From: Uranotaenia lowii
Taxonomy: Eukaryota > Arthropoda > Insecta > Diptera > Culicidae
DNA length: 64,000 nt
Direction: 5' to 3'
Assembly: GCF_029784155.1 (NCBI RefSeq)
Contig: NC_073693.1
Span: forward strand, 353,590,591-353,654,590
The stretch's first letter is position 1. Each line of letters begins with the position of its first letter. The notes beneath the pieces were generated by a model. That model was not told where the DNA came from, did not search any database, and worked only from the letters and a program-made list of their open reading frames with translations. This document shows positions 47,528-59,292 of the stretch, in pieces. The position numbers and the translations under genes were made by a program.

Positions 47528-48210
47528 ACATGTTTACAAAAAAGGATTCAATTCCCTGCAAACTCCTTCGGAACGTAGGGTTTTATTATTTGTTTATCCT
47601 TTTGAGGGGGCTTTTGAATACGATAAGATGGTGAAAAGGCAAGTTTTCTTAGATATTCGTGAACTTCAAGCCAATAACTTACAGAGAGTTTTTTTTTCAA
47701 AACAAAATTGCTCGAAAATATATTTTAAGTGAACTAGAGGCACCAATTTAAAGAAAGAGCCATAAACCGTAGCAGTTCAGAACGATAGAGGAAGCAAAAA
47801 GAAGTCTACAATCAGGAATAACAATTGAACTTCTCAATAACTCATGTGATATTCATGAAATTTGGATCATACGTATGTTTCGACATGACAAAATGATTTA
47901 TGTAATAAATGACCTTTACCTCCTTAAAAAAAGGAGCTCCCAGACAAAATCAACATGAAATTTAATCCAACTCAAAAATTCTTATGGAGATTTTTTTATA
48001 GAAATTGATTTTAAATATTTTAACAAAAAAATATTGTTCCAATCTAAGGAAACAATAAAGTTTTGTTACAACAGGATGACCAATTGTCCCTTACATAAAA
48101 AATGAAGTTACTTATTAGTTGCACATTGTTACCGTAGAAAGGTAACAACTTGAAGATTTAAATTTAATTTAGAACCCTTACCAGGTGTATTTCGGGCCCA
48201 ATGTTCCGCT
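47528..48210. other. AT-rich DNA, no gene seen
   Basis: No coding pattern or element ends visible. Confidence 0.3.
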
Positions 48211-48660
48211 GTCATCACGGAAGATAATCGGTCTGGGGTGTCTCAAGAGCGCGATGCCCTAGGACACACCCACCCAGAACGGTTACATGATGCGGGCTGG
48301 CTTCCGTGGCCCGATAATGACACCCGAAAATTGAGCTATGTCCTACGTATTCCCCAAATTCCAAGCTCCCAGCCCCGTGAGCAGCGACGCGTCAAACGTC
48401 ACCAAAAGCGTTTGAGCGTTCTTCAAGTTCCGGAATGGGAGAGGAGGAAAGAAAGCAAAGGAGAGGAAATCGATGGGAGAGCAGCGATGAGGTGTCGAAG
48501 TCGAGGAGATGCGAAAGGACTAGTCAGTTGGGAGCGAGCGGCCTTTAATCACGGTCGACTATTTTTTTTTGAACGGAAAAAGCAACTTCCAAAAAGTTAT
48601 CCGATTCCATCCTGTGGTTCCAGCACAGATCCGTTGGCAACTTCCCAGGCTCCCACATCC
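48211..48660. other. GC-rich unassigned segment
   Basis: This is markedly more GC-rich than its surroundings. A plus-strand frame from 48238 to 48672 (145 codons) has no recognisable motif and a basic, low-complexity middle, so it is not called. The segment runs into the tandem repeat that follows and may belong to the same unidentified element. Confidence 0.3.
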
Positions 48661-49185
48661 CGGGTCCCCTTGTAGGGACACGAAACCGAGGCACAATCCG
48701 TGGTCCTCTGGCGGTGTACGAGAGAAGAGGGAAATCGTCCGATGGTTTCTATCGACATTTACCGGCAACATACTCATCTCCTGCATCACGTGTCTCCCAG
48801 TAGAGACACGAATCCTTGGCACGATCCGTGGTCCTTCGGGGGTGTCGGGCCGGATAATACGTTTCTTGTGGCATTCTACCAAGTTCCTGCACAACGTGTC
48901 TCCCAGTAGAGCACGAATCCTTGGCACAATCCGTGGTCCGTAGGCGGTGTCGGGGGCTATCTTCGTTGGCGGCAAGCCCTGCTGGCAATCTATCTGGTGG
49001 TCCTTGCTGGCATTAAATCTGTTGGTCCGAGCCGGCATCCGCTGGCATTCTACCAGGTTCCCGCACCACGTGTCTCCCAGTAGAGCTCGAATCCTTGGCA
49101 CGTTCCGTGGTCCTCGGCGGTGTTGGGGCCCCGTCGGCGGCAAATACCGCTGGCATTCATTCTGGTGGCAAATGACCAATCCCTC
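48661..49185. repeat. GC-rich tandem repeat, four irregular units
   Basis: The core GTGTCTCCCAGTAGAG, then CACGAATCCTTGGCAC, then ATCCGTGGTCC and GGCGGTGTCGGG, occurs at about 48664 (variant), 48790, 48896 and 49070, so spacings vary (126, 106, 174 bp). Two units share an upstream GCATTCTACCA-GTTCC. A minus-strand frame of 241 codons (48559-49284) repeats GPR-VPRIRALLGDT, but the units are in different phases. It is a shadow of the repeat rather than a conserved protein. Confidence 0.65.
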
Positions 49186-49189
49186 GCTA

Positions 49190-50108
49190 TAGGGGAAAGG
49201 TTTCCTAAATGGGCCTATCGGGTTAAATGACCCTACGGCTGTTTGATGAAATGGCTGACTAGACAGCTTATCTGACCAATGCATTTTGAGGGTGATACGC
49301 TTAGAACATAAGGCAAGAAATAATTTTATGAATTTACAAACTCAAAAAACTTTAAAAATTCAAACAAGGTTTTGATACATTTTGATGTAATATTTCGACT
49401 TTTGAAAATTATACGAAAAGAAGCTTAAAACTAAAACTCGGATGGTTTTTGTTTCTTACTCATATGAACTTAAGAAATTAAACATATTTCAGCTTTTGTG
49501 AAGGTTTAATAATGATTATAAAGTGGAATAATAGAGTGTTTTTGTATGCCCCCATCATGTTTGTAATATGCCTCCATCCTAAAATAACAGGTTAAATAGA
49601 ATAAATAAATGATTTTTATCATTGAACCTTCAAATCTAAGCTCTGAATAATATCTTAAGAGAGAATTGAAGATCTTAAAACAGATTTGATAAAGTTTTTC
49701 TCATGGATGAACTGCCTCAATAGTATGGCAACCCTAACTTTTGTTATATTCCATAAAATTATAATATACATAGATTTTTATAAAACTTCAGCTTTGACGT
49801 ATGGAAGTTATTACTTTCTAGCAGTTTCAATGAAATTATACGGAAATATTTCCCAAAAAGCAGAAATTTTGTTCAAAACATAAATAGGCGCATTTAGCCC
49901 GCACGGTTTGAGGTTTGGCATTTTAGACAACACTTACAATAAAATCGTTTTCTCGGAAACAGAACGAAATTTTAACATAAAAATTACTCCATTGTATAGA
50001 AAACAGATGCCTGCACACGTGTTTATAGTTTTTGTACACATATTCGTTGTGATATTTGATTAAATCAGTGTTCTGCTTAATAGGCGCATATAGCCCGCTC
50101 CTCCCCTA
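49190..50108 (-). mobile_element. TA-target element TAGGGGAGGAG, copy 2 (915 bp)
   Basis: The body runs 49192-50106 with TA at 49190-49191 and 50107-50108. It is the reverse complement of copy 1 (43809-44723) at high identity and exactly the same length. Each copy has its own TA flanks, so these are best read as two separate insertions of one family. Confidence 0.75.
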
Positions 50109-52500
50109 CCTGTCGTCGAACCCAAGCCAATTCCTCAATCGCCAAAATACAATCCTCCCACATCAAACCAAGTCGGTGGTCCAGCAGCATGAGCAGCAAC
50201 GGCCGCAACGTATTTCCTTTCCCATTAATGTTGTTTGTGTCATGAATAAAAAAAATTTTTAACAAAATTAAATGAACCTGCCTTCTGCATAATTAACCCC
50301 GAAAGAGCCGATACATTTGGGAGGGGTTCTTACTTGGTATTTAGTTTCGTCTATCTTCCTTCAACTTTATCGAGGTTCTCCTAGGTAGTAAGCCGACCCT
50401 GGGGATAGCGAATCCGCTGAGCTAGCCTTCGTTACAACATGTTCAGTTGAACATGAGTAAACCGATTATGTGAGGCCAACGTTATGGGTAGGGGAAAATG
50501 AGGATAGTTGATCCCTGAGGATACTTGATTCTTTCGCTTTATCTTGAAACCAGAATGTATTTCAAATATCAAATGTTCTAGAAAATTGCGCCAAATAGAA
50601 CAAAACAACAATGCTGTAATCGCAACAAATTTTAAAAGTTTTTTTTTCGGGTTATTGAACTTTGTTTGAATAAATTTAACAAAATGTGATTTGAAGATTA
50701 TTTTATATCACTTCAAAATGTTTCTTACATAAGAAAATATTAATTTTAATATTTATTCAAATATGTCAATTGTTAGAGTAGAATCTGAACTCCCTTATGT
50801 TATGTTTCCAAAGCAATAGAAAACTTTAAAATTAAAAAAAAAAGTTTTCCAAAATGTTCTGGGTCCAAAAAGATCGATGTATTTTTTCTTCTGAAAGAAT
50901 CGTGATTATTGGTCATCACGAAATTACTAATATTTTCCGATGACTTATTTTTATCTAGTCATTATCTGTTGAATAGGACTCAAAATATTGGATTCATCAT
51001 AAAACCAAAAAATAGCGCCTTAAAGTATGCATTAAAGTTGTAGTAGGTAGCAGACAAACTTTTGGAATTCTCTTTGTCAGATACTTACAAACTGTGGAAC
51101 AAGAACTAATATGGCAAAAAATAATCAAAGGCTTTTAATCTTAGGATTTTGCTAAATATATGCCTAGGGGCAACCTGAATTAAGTATCACGTTTTTTTTT
51201 ATTAAAGGATTAAATCTTCTTTAACTTAAAAATATCACAGATATTTTCGTCTCACGAGAATACTTCTAGTTCATCCACGGGTTCGTCTATCGTTCTCACT
51301 TGTAAAGCATAAAAACTTGAAAGTACACACTGTCATAGAATGCAAAAGTCGGCGAGTTGCTAAATTTTTCCAAAAAAAAATGATGAAAATAAGAAAAATG
51401 AATCAAATATCGCCATTCTCCTCAAAAGAAGCTTGACGAAAGGAGGGCTTCCATACACAATCAATAATACGAGACTACTCTCACAATTCAGAAATAATTT
51501 TTCTACAGAAATGCCACTCAATCAGGGTTTCGCATAAGACTTGTTTTTCAAGAAACGACTTACACTTTTTTTTCTAAATGGAAGGGTGAACTCTTGCAAA
51601 ACTTACAAAAAATTTGACACAATTTTTGAGATATTTTATTGAAGATAGAAACACAAGTTTTGACATATCGAGATGATATGCTTTAATTTTCGACCTCTCA
51701 TCCTTTTTTGGATTGTGAAGAAGGGAGGCAAGAGGCAAAATCAATTACAAATTAAAACAAAGCTCAAACGGCTAAGAAGTAATTTGTTGGATATTTGGAT
51801 CGAAAAAGAGATTTTCATAACGAGATTATTGTTTACATTACAAGACCCACCCAACCTTGAAATGAGGGATCACGACTCAAGAAATTCAAGTGAATTCCAT
51901 TGAATTATTTTGTAGTACATCTTATCAAATTTAGAATTTCATCAAAATTTCGCTTTCGACGCAATGCGTGGTCAAGCTGTTAAATTTTTAAGGGATTTTT
52001 TTTTATGAAATTTACAACACGAAAAGCTCTTGACATGACAGATCGAATTGATTTTTTGCAGTGAAAACTATTCCAAAAATGAGTATTTTTCTTACAAAAA
52101 TAAATTTGCAACGATTTTTAAGTAATTTCTGTCATTTTCATGATTTTTAGCCATTTTTTGACATGACTTGATCATTATTGCAATGAATGACTTATACAAA
52201 GTTAGGATCATTAGGATTCCTATAAAAATCTAATATTAAAAAAAAAAAAATTGAATAATTTTCGTTAACTTCCAGCAGTTCTCAAACGGAGAAGTGCAAG
52301 TCAAAACCAATGTAAAATACTACACAAGGCTAATAGCTTTTGAGATTTTGCTCAAATTTAAAACCTAAACATGTCTTGATATAAAAAGCTGATCCATTAA
52401 TAAATTTGCAAATCTCCTAAACTTTAATAAGGAAGATACTTCACACACAAAATAAATGTTTATTACCTAGCTCGAACATTTTCTTCAAATTTGTTACCTC
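50109..52500. other. AT-rich DNA; single-ended TAGGGGAAAA motif
   Basis: At 50493 there is TAGGGGAAAATGAGGATAG, like a transposon tip related to the paired elements, but no partner end was found. The rest is AT-rich without coding pattern. Confidence 0.35.
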
Positions 52501-54056
52501 TTCATCAAGGTTGCCAAATCAAAGAAAAATATATAATTTTTTAGAACTTTGATCAAATTTTTATCATAGATTCCGTGTGACAGATCACATAATTTTGGAA
52601 ATGTTCACAGATTTTACAGATTTCTTAAATATTGTGCGTATTTTCAAGATTACAACTTTTATGTCAATAAAATTTCGGATTTTAACCTTTCTTTTGGAAG
52701 AATATGATAAGGTTGGTAATGTTTATCAATTTTTGTCAAGTAAAATGTAAAAAGACTGAACTAATTCATGATTTTTCTAAGAAATTTAAGCTCTTCCCAT
52801 AACAGAAAACCAATACAGAATTTTTGGGATAAATCACAGAAAGTCAGTTTTTTTTTCGCAAAACATAGATTTTTTTCAGCAATCCTGGCCTGCACGTCTA
52901 CAAGATTAGACATGACGAGGCTAAACTCAAACATTTAGAAGAAATTTTCATAAAATTTTGAACATAAGTAAGTTTTGACATAAAAACATGATAAATGTTA
53001 TTTGAAAGACTCCTCCCACTATCAAAACGGGTGGAGTTCCAAAACAACTTATTGTAAAATACAGAATCAGAGCAATTAATGTACAGAGCTTATTTAAATT
53101 CAAATAATCAACTTCGGGTAATAGACACGTTAAATGCTTAATTGCTAAAATGCTAAATTTACGAAGCTAACGATAAGGTAAGGCTTTTTTAAATTATGTC
53201 GATAGTGGGTTATAAGGTAAGGTTGCCATAATTTCCTCAACACCTATTAGGGCCGGATAATTTTACTCAATTTTTTTTTATAAAAATCTGGCAAAATCCA
53301 GGCGATTCATTTGAAAATTGAAGACTAAGAAACCGAGGATTGTCCTCGCAAATTTAGTCAAAACCCAGAAATTACTCAACAAACATAAAAATTTGAAAAA
53401 AATGTTCATCAAGGCTTCCGAAAAAAAACCTTTTATAAATATTTTCATAAAACTTACTCAAAATAATTTCAATTTCAAGGCATAAACAAATTTTAATTCG
53501 CAATTTGCTTTATTGCTTTGATTGATTTGCCAAATAAAGTGGATAAGTTTTGGCAAAACCCGAGCATTTTTCAATGAAATCCGGGCAACCAGGCCGAGTC
53601 GGACTGTTCCCAAATGTTGTATATCCGTCAAACCCGAGTAAAACTGGGCAATCAGACAACTTTCTAATAAAGGGACGATTCGAAAGTCACGAACGACACA
53701 ATACTGTTTCGTTTGACAGTCCACTTTTAAAATTGATATGAATTTTTCTAAGAAATTAAATACAGTTTAAATATGTTTAGAGACTTCCGTCCAAAAATTT
53801 GACAAGCATTTCCCATCTTCGTTAGAATGCTTCCTTTGATAAAACGCAACTGTACACAAAATTCAACAATATTATTCATGGAGTGTTACGAAAATTTTGC
53901 TTAATAACTTATAATTGAGTTCATGTAACAACGAGTTCTACCGGATTAGCAAGTTCAAAATATAATTGAAGAATGGTCAGGTTCAGCTGTTCAGATTCCG
54001 TTGAAAAGGCTCCAATATTTTAGCTCGGATTTATCCACTTAGTTGGCAAAACCTAA
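52501..54056. other. AT-rich DNA with scattered transposon-tip words
   Basis: AAGGTTGCCA-type tips occur at about 52508 and 53222, and CCGGGCAACCAG at about 53582-53593, echoing the 11392-11870 MITE. No pairs with target duplications could be supported. They may be decayed family members. Confidence 0.35.
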
Positions 54057-54341
54057 AAAAACTAAAGTTGAACTATTTTTTATATTTGTGTTCTAAGACA
54101 AAATTGTTAGAGCAAGTTTTAAAATTTTGTTTGTGTTTGAAAACAACTTGTTTATTTTTCTTCTTGAATGCTATTGAATATTTCTAAGATTTTGCAAATT
54201 GCCTAGATTTTGTGTTGTAAACGGCATGTAAACGTTACTTAAAAACTCTGCATAAAATCGTTGATTAGTATTGAATTAAAACGAAGTTTTTCATACCTCA
54301 GGGCTTGGGAGATTCAAAAATGACCTCAAATCGACTCACTC
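54057..54341. repeat. Partial relative of the TGAGTCGATTT repeat
   Basis: 54234-54341 resembles 31609-31716 (ACGTTACTTAAAAACTCTGC, AAAACGAAG, TTCAAAAATGACC, AAATCGACTCA). It ends with ACTC directly against the TA of the next element, so the two share a border. Confidence 0.5.
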
Positions 54342-55296
54342 TAAGGCTATGATCATTTAGTATCCGGGCAGTTGCAAACGACTGTATTTTAAAAACTCTT
54401 CATTTGATCGAAAAACTTTCTATGGAGAAAATGAAGGTGTTAATATGACATTTAATTTAAAAATTAAAAAAAAAATTTATATTTATCAATGATTTCAAGA
54501 AGTAATCTTAGTTTTTCATAAAATCTCTTTCTTATCTTTGCACACTTGTGTCAGCCATGTATTGATCTATTATTTTTACCACAAAAGTAAAACTTTTGCA
54601 AAATCATGATTTTTTACACAAACTCACCTAGAAAAAGCAATTCGAATCTGGTTGGAACCTTTTCATGAGTAGGCATCTCGAAAAATTTGATATTTTAAAT
54701 CTGGTTTTAACATAAATTTCTTCGTCCATCAGGACACATATGTCACATCGCGAAAAAACCGATTGCCCATATTGCAATCTGAGGAACTGTTTACTATTAG
54801 CTATTTACTTGGTGTCTTCTAGTCAGACAACACTTTATGACTGACGGAAATGGATTAATTTCATTATTTAAGGGGTCTGCATTCAGTTATCCCCAATAAC
54901 CAAAGACTTTTTACCATATTTAAGATCAAGGGTTCCATTCCGAAGCTTGATTTGAACTTCGTGGAGATTCTAGAGTGACTCCTTATACTTTTTAACCATT
55001 TGGTCCAAAAAATAAACAGAAAAAAATCAACAATTCATGAGTTTTTAAGTCGACAATGAAGAAATTTTAGAGGCGCTTAATGCGCAAAAGGCGCAAATTT
55101 GTGCGAAATTATTTTTACCATGTCTTTTTGCATTGTAAATATCTCAAACACACATTAGTTTAAAAATCTGGCAAAAATAGGCAAGATTGTCCTTTTCATA
55201 ACCAACACAACGCTGCTAAAGTTTTTCATATCCGAGCTTTAATAACGTAGCTTTCACCGAAATAAAGTTCCCGGATACTAAATGATCATAGCGTTA
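54342..55296. mobile_element. TA-target element AGGCTATGATCATTTAG (951 bp)
   Basis: The body is 54344-55294 with TA on each side. The ends are AGGCTATGATCATTTAGTAT and, reverse-complemented, ACGCTATGATCATTTAGTAT, followed by CCGGG in both. The interior is AT-rich with no transposase. It is inserted at the TA that closes the neighbouring repeat. Confidence 0.75.
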
Positions 55297-55683
55297 TTAT
55301 GGTGTATGATCTTAGATTTTTTTTAAATTTTAATATAAATTCTTGTCATAATTGTTATGAATGTTGAATTTGAATAAGAAAGAGGTTTTTTCGAAAAAAA
55401 AAAATTGTTTTAAATAAAAAAAACATTTAAAAAAAGAAGGACACTGGTCAAAATTGTTTCCTGATTCCCCTTCCACCCTCACGCCAAAAATAAAAATTGT
55501 TTATTAGGATGCAGAGGTGATCTCGGTTCTCAAACGAGAGTTATCTGACTATCTATTGACTTCTAGGACTTTGCCGGCGCCGTTATTGATGTTCAAAGAG
55601 AGGGTTCTCATAGTTAACTAACTGATTTTTTGATAAAGCATTATTTTTTTTTAAACATAAAATTGTAAAAATTGTTAATGGCA
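55297..55683. other. AT-rich spacer, no gene seen
   Basis: No coding pattern or element ends visible. Confidence 0.3.
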
Positions 55684-55839
55684 TACACTAAGGTCTTTTT
55701 TACGCGTGGTTTTTTTTTTCCCATGGATATGATTCTTTTACACGGCTTTCGCAAATCAACACGTTTTTTTGAGCGAAAATATTCCAAGTAATATACGTTA
55801 ACGACGGAATTCATACCGCGTAAAAAAAACCTTAGTGTA
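55684..55839. mobile_element. 152-bp TA MITE
   Basis: The body runs 55686-55837, ends CACTAAGGTCTTTTTTACGC and, reverse-complemented, CACTAAGGTTTTTTTTACGC, with TA at both sides. A classic mariner-type MITE with no coding capacity. Confidence 0.82.
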
Positions 55840-56151
55840 TTTCGGGTTCAAAGATTCAGGTGCATGTGAGTAGTCAATCAAGCTAAGGTATGCTAAGATT
55901 TTTTTTTTAAATGGTTTGTATCCTTTTCAGTTTTCATCTTAGTTTTAATGACTCACAATAAAAATTAAGGAAAATTAAGATTACCAACGAGGATTTATTG
56001 AAAGTTTTGAAAATTTTGTAAAAATTTTGTTTCTATTTCGCAATCTCATCGGTAGAAACTTAAACGAGCCATTAAATCTCTCTTACGTTTTGGAAAAAAT
56101 TGTGTGATAATCAATGTATCTCTTAACGCCTACACATCGACATGCCTACAC
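55840..56151. other. AT-rich spacer, no gene seen
   Basis: No coding pattern or element ends visible. Confidence 0.3.
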
Positions 56152-56662
56152 CCATAGAAGAGGTTGCAAAAATCCAATGCCTATTTTAGCAAATCTCTGT
56201 GCCGATAATGCGCTGAAATGTGCACTGTGCCGAAGACGGTATGTTTGAAAAACCGTAACTGGCATAAGGACTCGGCTCCCAACCAAAATGATGCATGACC
56301 ACTACATTCAAGCGAAACAAGAAAAACATTTTATGGGATTTCCTTCCTATTGGATAATTCATCCCAGAAACAAGAAAATAAAGATTAAAACCACAATTCT
56401 GTAGTGAGAATCGAACTCACATCACCAATTGTATCGTCTTGCCAGTCCGACATTCTAACCAGTGTACTATTCGAGCTTCATGCAGGACGAGGTATATTTG
56501 TCATACGCTTTCTGTTACCGATCAATCACAAAAAACGTACAACGGCGGCTTCCCGGCGTTTGGCCTCCTTTCAATGCATTCCTTTGTCTTAAGATGGAAA
56601 CGGGAAAGGGAACGGGAGTGAAGGAACGGGAAACCCATTGAATGAGAACTGTGTTTGCTTAA
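56152..56662 (-). repeat. Dispersed repeat with tRNA-like module, copy B (runs into gap)
   Basis: This is the inverted match to 29040-29547. The tRNA-like part is at 56401-56480 on the minus strand, with T arm GTGAG-TTCGATT-CTCAC, which in this copy keeps the canonical TTCGA of a B box. The 5' side of the repeat enters the 500-N gap, so its upstream part cannot be compared. Confidence 0.7.
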
Positions 56663-57162
56663 NNNNNNNNNNNNNNNNNNNNNNNNNNNNNNNNNNNNNN
56701 NNNNNNNNNNNNNNNNNNNNNNNNNNNNNNNNNNNNNNNNNNNNNNNNNNNNNNNNNNNNNNNNNNNNNNNNNNNNNNNNNNNNNNNNNNNNNNNNNNNN
56801 NNNNNNNNNNNNNNNNNNNNNNNNNNNNNNNNNNNNNNNNNNNNNNNNNNNNNNNNNNNNNNNNNNNNNNNNNNNNNNNNNNNNNNNNNNNNNNNNNNNN
56901 NNNNNNNNNNNNNNNNNNNNNNNNNNNNNNNNNNNNNNNNNNNNNNNNNNNNNNNNNNNNNNNNNNNNNNNNNNNNNNNNNNNNNNNNNNNNNNNNNNNN
57001 NNNNNNNNNNNNNNNNNNNNNNNNNNNNNNNNNNNNNNNNNNNNNNNNNNNNNNNNNNNNNNNNNNNNNNNNNNNNNNNNNNNNNNNNNNNNNNNNNNNN
57101 NNNNNNNNNNNNNNNNNNNNNNNNNNNNNNNNNNNNNNNNNNNNNNNNNNNNNNNNNNNNNN
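56663..57162. other. Assembly gap, exactly 500 N
   Basis: This is a placeholder gap of the same size as the first. It starts inside a repeat also found at 29 kb, which is a plausible reason the assembly broke here. Confidence 0.95.
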
Positions 57163-58200
57163 ACCAATAAATCACCATACTGAATAGTTTATAACCTGTC
57201 CTGGAGAACAATCCTAAATTGAGCGCTTCCGTTTTGACCCCAAAGAAAGTAGAAGCAATAAAAGACGGAAGATTACCTCTTTTCAGACAATTTATTTGCA
57301 ATTTATCAGCGGGTTTTCCAATTTGCTTCAGCTAAAGGCAAAGTGTCAGCCCCCATTTAAGGGATTTACTGAAAAATCCCAATCTGCGTTAAGCAGATTC
57401 TGCTTTGGCGGGAAATTAATCTCCACGCCGGCCGTCTTTTTTTCTCCATCGTCCGGCCATTCCATCTAAGTTAAATCTCAAAAGCCGGTGACCACTGTGA
57501 AATGAAAGTGATAATTTAAAAGCAAATTAACACTCATCAAACACCATGAGTTTGATGTTTGCCACCACAAGTCGGCAGAAGGTAACTGGCCAGTAGTTAG
57601 GTAGCCATCTGAGAAATGAAGAAGCAAATGTATGAACGACGTGACGACGACGCTGAGTTGTTCAAATGAAATGTAAATGGAAGTTGAATGCAGCAGCAGC
57701 AGCAGCAGCAAAAAAAATCAAATGAATGAATAAATGAAGAAGATGTTCCGCGCAAACCGTTTTGGATCTTTAGCGCCAGCAGTTGGTAAGTTGGCAAATT
57801 GCCGCCGCCACACCGGATTAAGAAATTAAATAGTTGCAGTTGGTTGCCTCGGAGGACCGCATCTAGATACATACACTTACATAGTTACATTCATAGGATG
57901 GTGGCAGTTGGTGTTTAATTTTTTCTCGCCCATTCAAAACAAACGGGGCTGCGTGAAAGAAATTTGCAACGCTTCTGGTGCGATATGGACGCCACCGCCG
58001 CCGCAAAGCAATTTGTGGGGAATTTGTTGGCGGCAGCTGTACTGAGTTTTGTTTTTTTTTTTCGATTATTTAGTATTTCTTCAGTTATCTGCCATTCGAA
58101 GTTGCGCTGCTCGAAAGGAATGGAATATTTCATTAACGGCTGACGAGCTTCCTCACAAATAACTGGTCGCTAGAATTGTATCGATTTATTATTCCATAAC
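57163..58200. other. Less AT-rich low-repeat island
   Basis: Mixed-composition DNA with a (CAG)n run at 57691-57710 and CCGCCGCC words near 57990. Open frames are short and overlap in several phases. Candidate host regulatory or untranslated sequence; no gene could be supported. Confidence 0.3.
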
Positions 58201-58620
58201 TTGAACGTGCAAATTTACGTTCAAAGTATCTCCTTCATCTCGCCATGGACATGGACACAACATCGAATCTATTCTTCAAGATTTGAATTGACTTTGAATT
58301 GAATTCATGATTTTTTTTTATTGTTTAGCAAAGATTTTGAACTTTTTTTGTAATATTTCTGACAAAATTCAAACCTTTCATCCAACGATTTGCTTTGGAA
58401 TGCCTTTACTTGAACTTTTATCGTGTTAAACGTAAATCAGTACCATCATTCATTCAGGATCATCAAAACAAATTTTTATCCAGTTCTGTAGGTTTTATGC
58501 GCAATTGTGGGTATTACACCGTTGTAAGCTTTGTATGGAAATTCCAAATTCTTATATTTTTACACCTCCCAAAACTTTTTTGGATATTTTTGCTGCCAGA
58601 AATAGTAATAAAAATTTTGG
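58201..58620. other. AT-rich DNA, no gene seen
   Basis: No coding pattern visible. Confidence 0.3.
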
Positions 58621-58631
58621 AAGCGATCAGT

Positions 58632-59292
58632 TCAGTCCTGAATTAGCGCAACGAGTTTTTTTTTTTTTTGGAAATTTGTATGGGAAAACAAAATTTTTCA
58701 TTAAAAAATCGCAAGAGTTGTAAAAGTTCCGAAAATTTCAACTTTCGATGAAAACTATTTTTTGATTCTTGCAGTTCTATTCATGTCAATAAAGCATAAA
58801 CCTAGCTTGTAACCCAGAAAAGTTATTCGATGCTAACAAAATTGTTTTTTTTTTTCAAAATTAATTATTTTTCAATTAAGTGGTTTTGACTACTTTTTTG
58901 AAAGCTGTTTATCCGTTGGATGAGAATTAAAACTCTCAAAAAACTGCTTTGTATAGCCAGGCAATTTATTGATTTCAACAATCTTTGGAAAAACATTTCA
59001 TAAAATTGTTAAAAGCTCTAGCAAGTAAAGTCTGCCGCTTTTAAATACTTGGATACAATGGAAAACAATGGATCAAGATTTTTTTTTTATTTTGAAATGG
59101 TTATAACTATTTTTAAGAAATACAAGCAAAAAATGAAGCTTAAGAATAATCAAAACCAAAAATCAAAGACCAATTTCATTTCAGGCTTATTTGAATTTTC
59201 TGGATGATTGAATGTGCAAAAATTTCTTCTTCCATACAAATTTCCATACACAATTGAAATGCGTCGCGCTAACCCAGGAATCAACCAAATGT
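58632..59292. repeat. Imperfect inverted repeat
   Basis: The left part TCCTGAATTAGCGCAACGAG with GGAAATTTGTATGGGAA (58632-58690) is matched in reverse at 59205-59280 (TCCTGGGTTAGCGCGACGCA and GGAAATTTGTATGGAAG on the minus strand). The arms are about 60-80 bases with ~500 bases between them. Possibly a decayed foldback or two copies of one repeat. No duplication seen. Confidence 0.5.

Noticed and set aside
48238..48675. 145-codon plus-strand frame
   Set aside because: No domain, signal or membrane segment; it sits in a GC-rich segment where long chance frames are expected and overlaps the tandem repeat.
48559..49284. 241-codon minus-strand frame with repeated GPR-VPRIR peptide
   Set aside because: The tandem DNA units fall in different phases, and unit spacings are not all multiples of three; no family resemblance.
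43807..50108. A single 6.3-kb transposon with 0.9-kb terminal inverted repeats
   Set aside because: Each 915-bp copy has its own tips and TA flanks on both sides, so two separate insertions explain the data better. Kept as a checkable alternative.
50493..51200. A transposon starting at TAGGGGAAAATGAGG
   Set aside because: No matching right end or target duplication was found.
52508..52890. hAT-like element from CAAGGTTGCCAAATC to GCAATCCTGG
   Set aside because: The tips are similar but the flanking octamers do not match; too decayed to call.
56522..57301. Frames of 170-260 codons on both strands
   Set aside because: They cross the second 500-N gap; the known residues come from the dispersed repeat.
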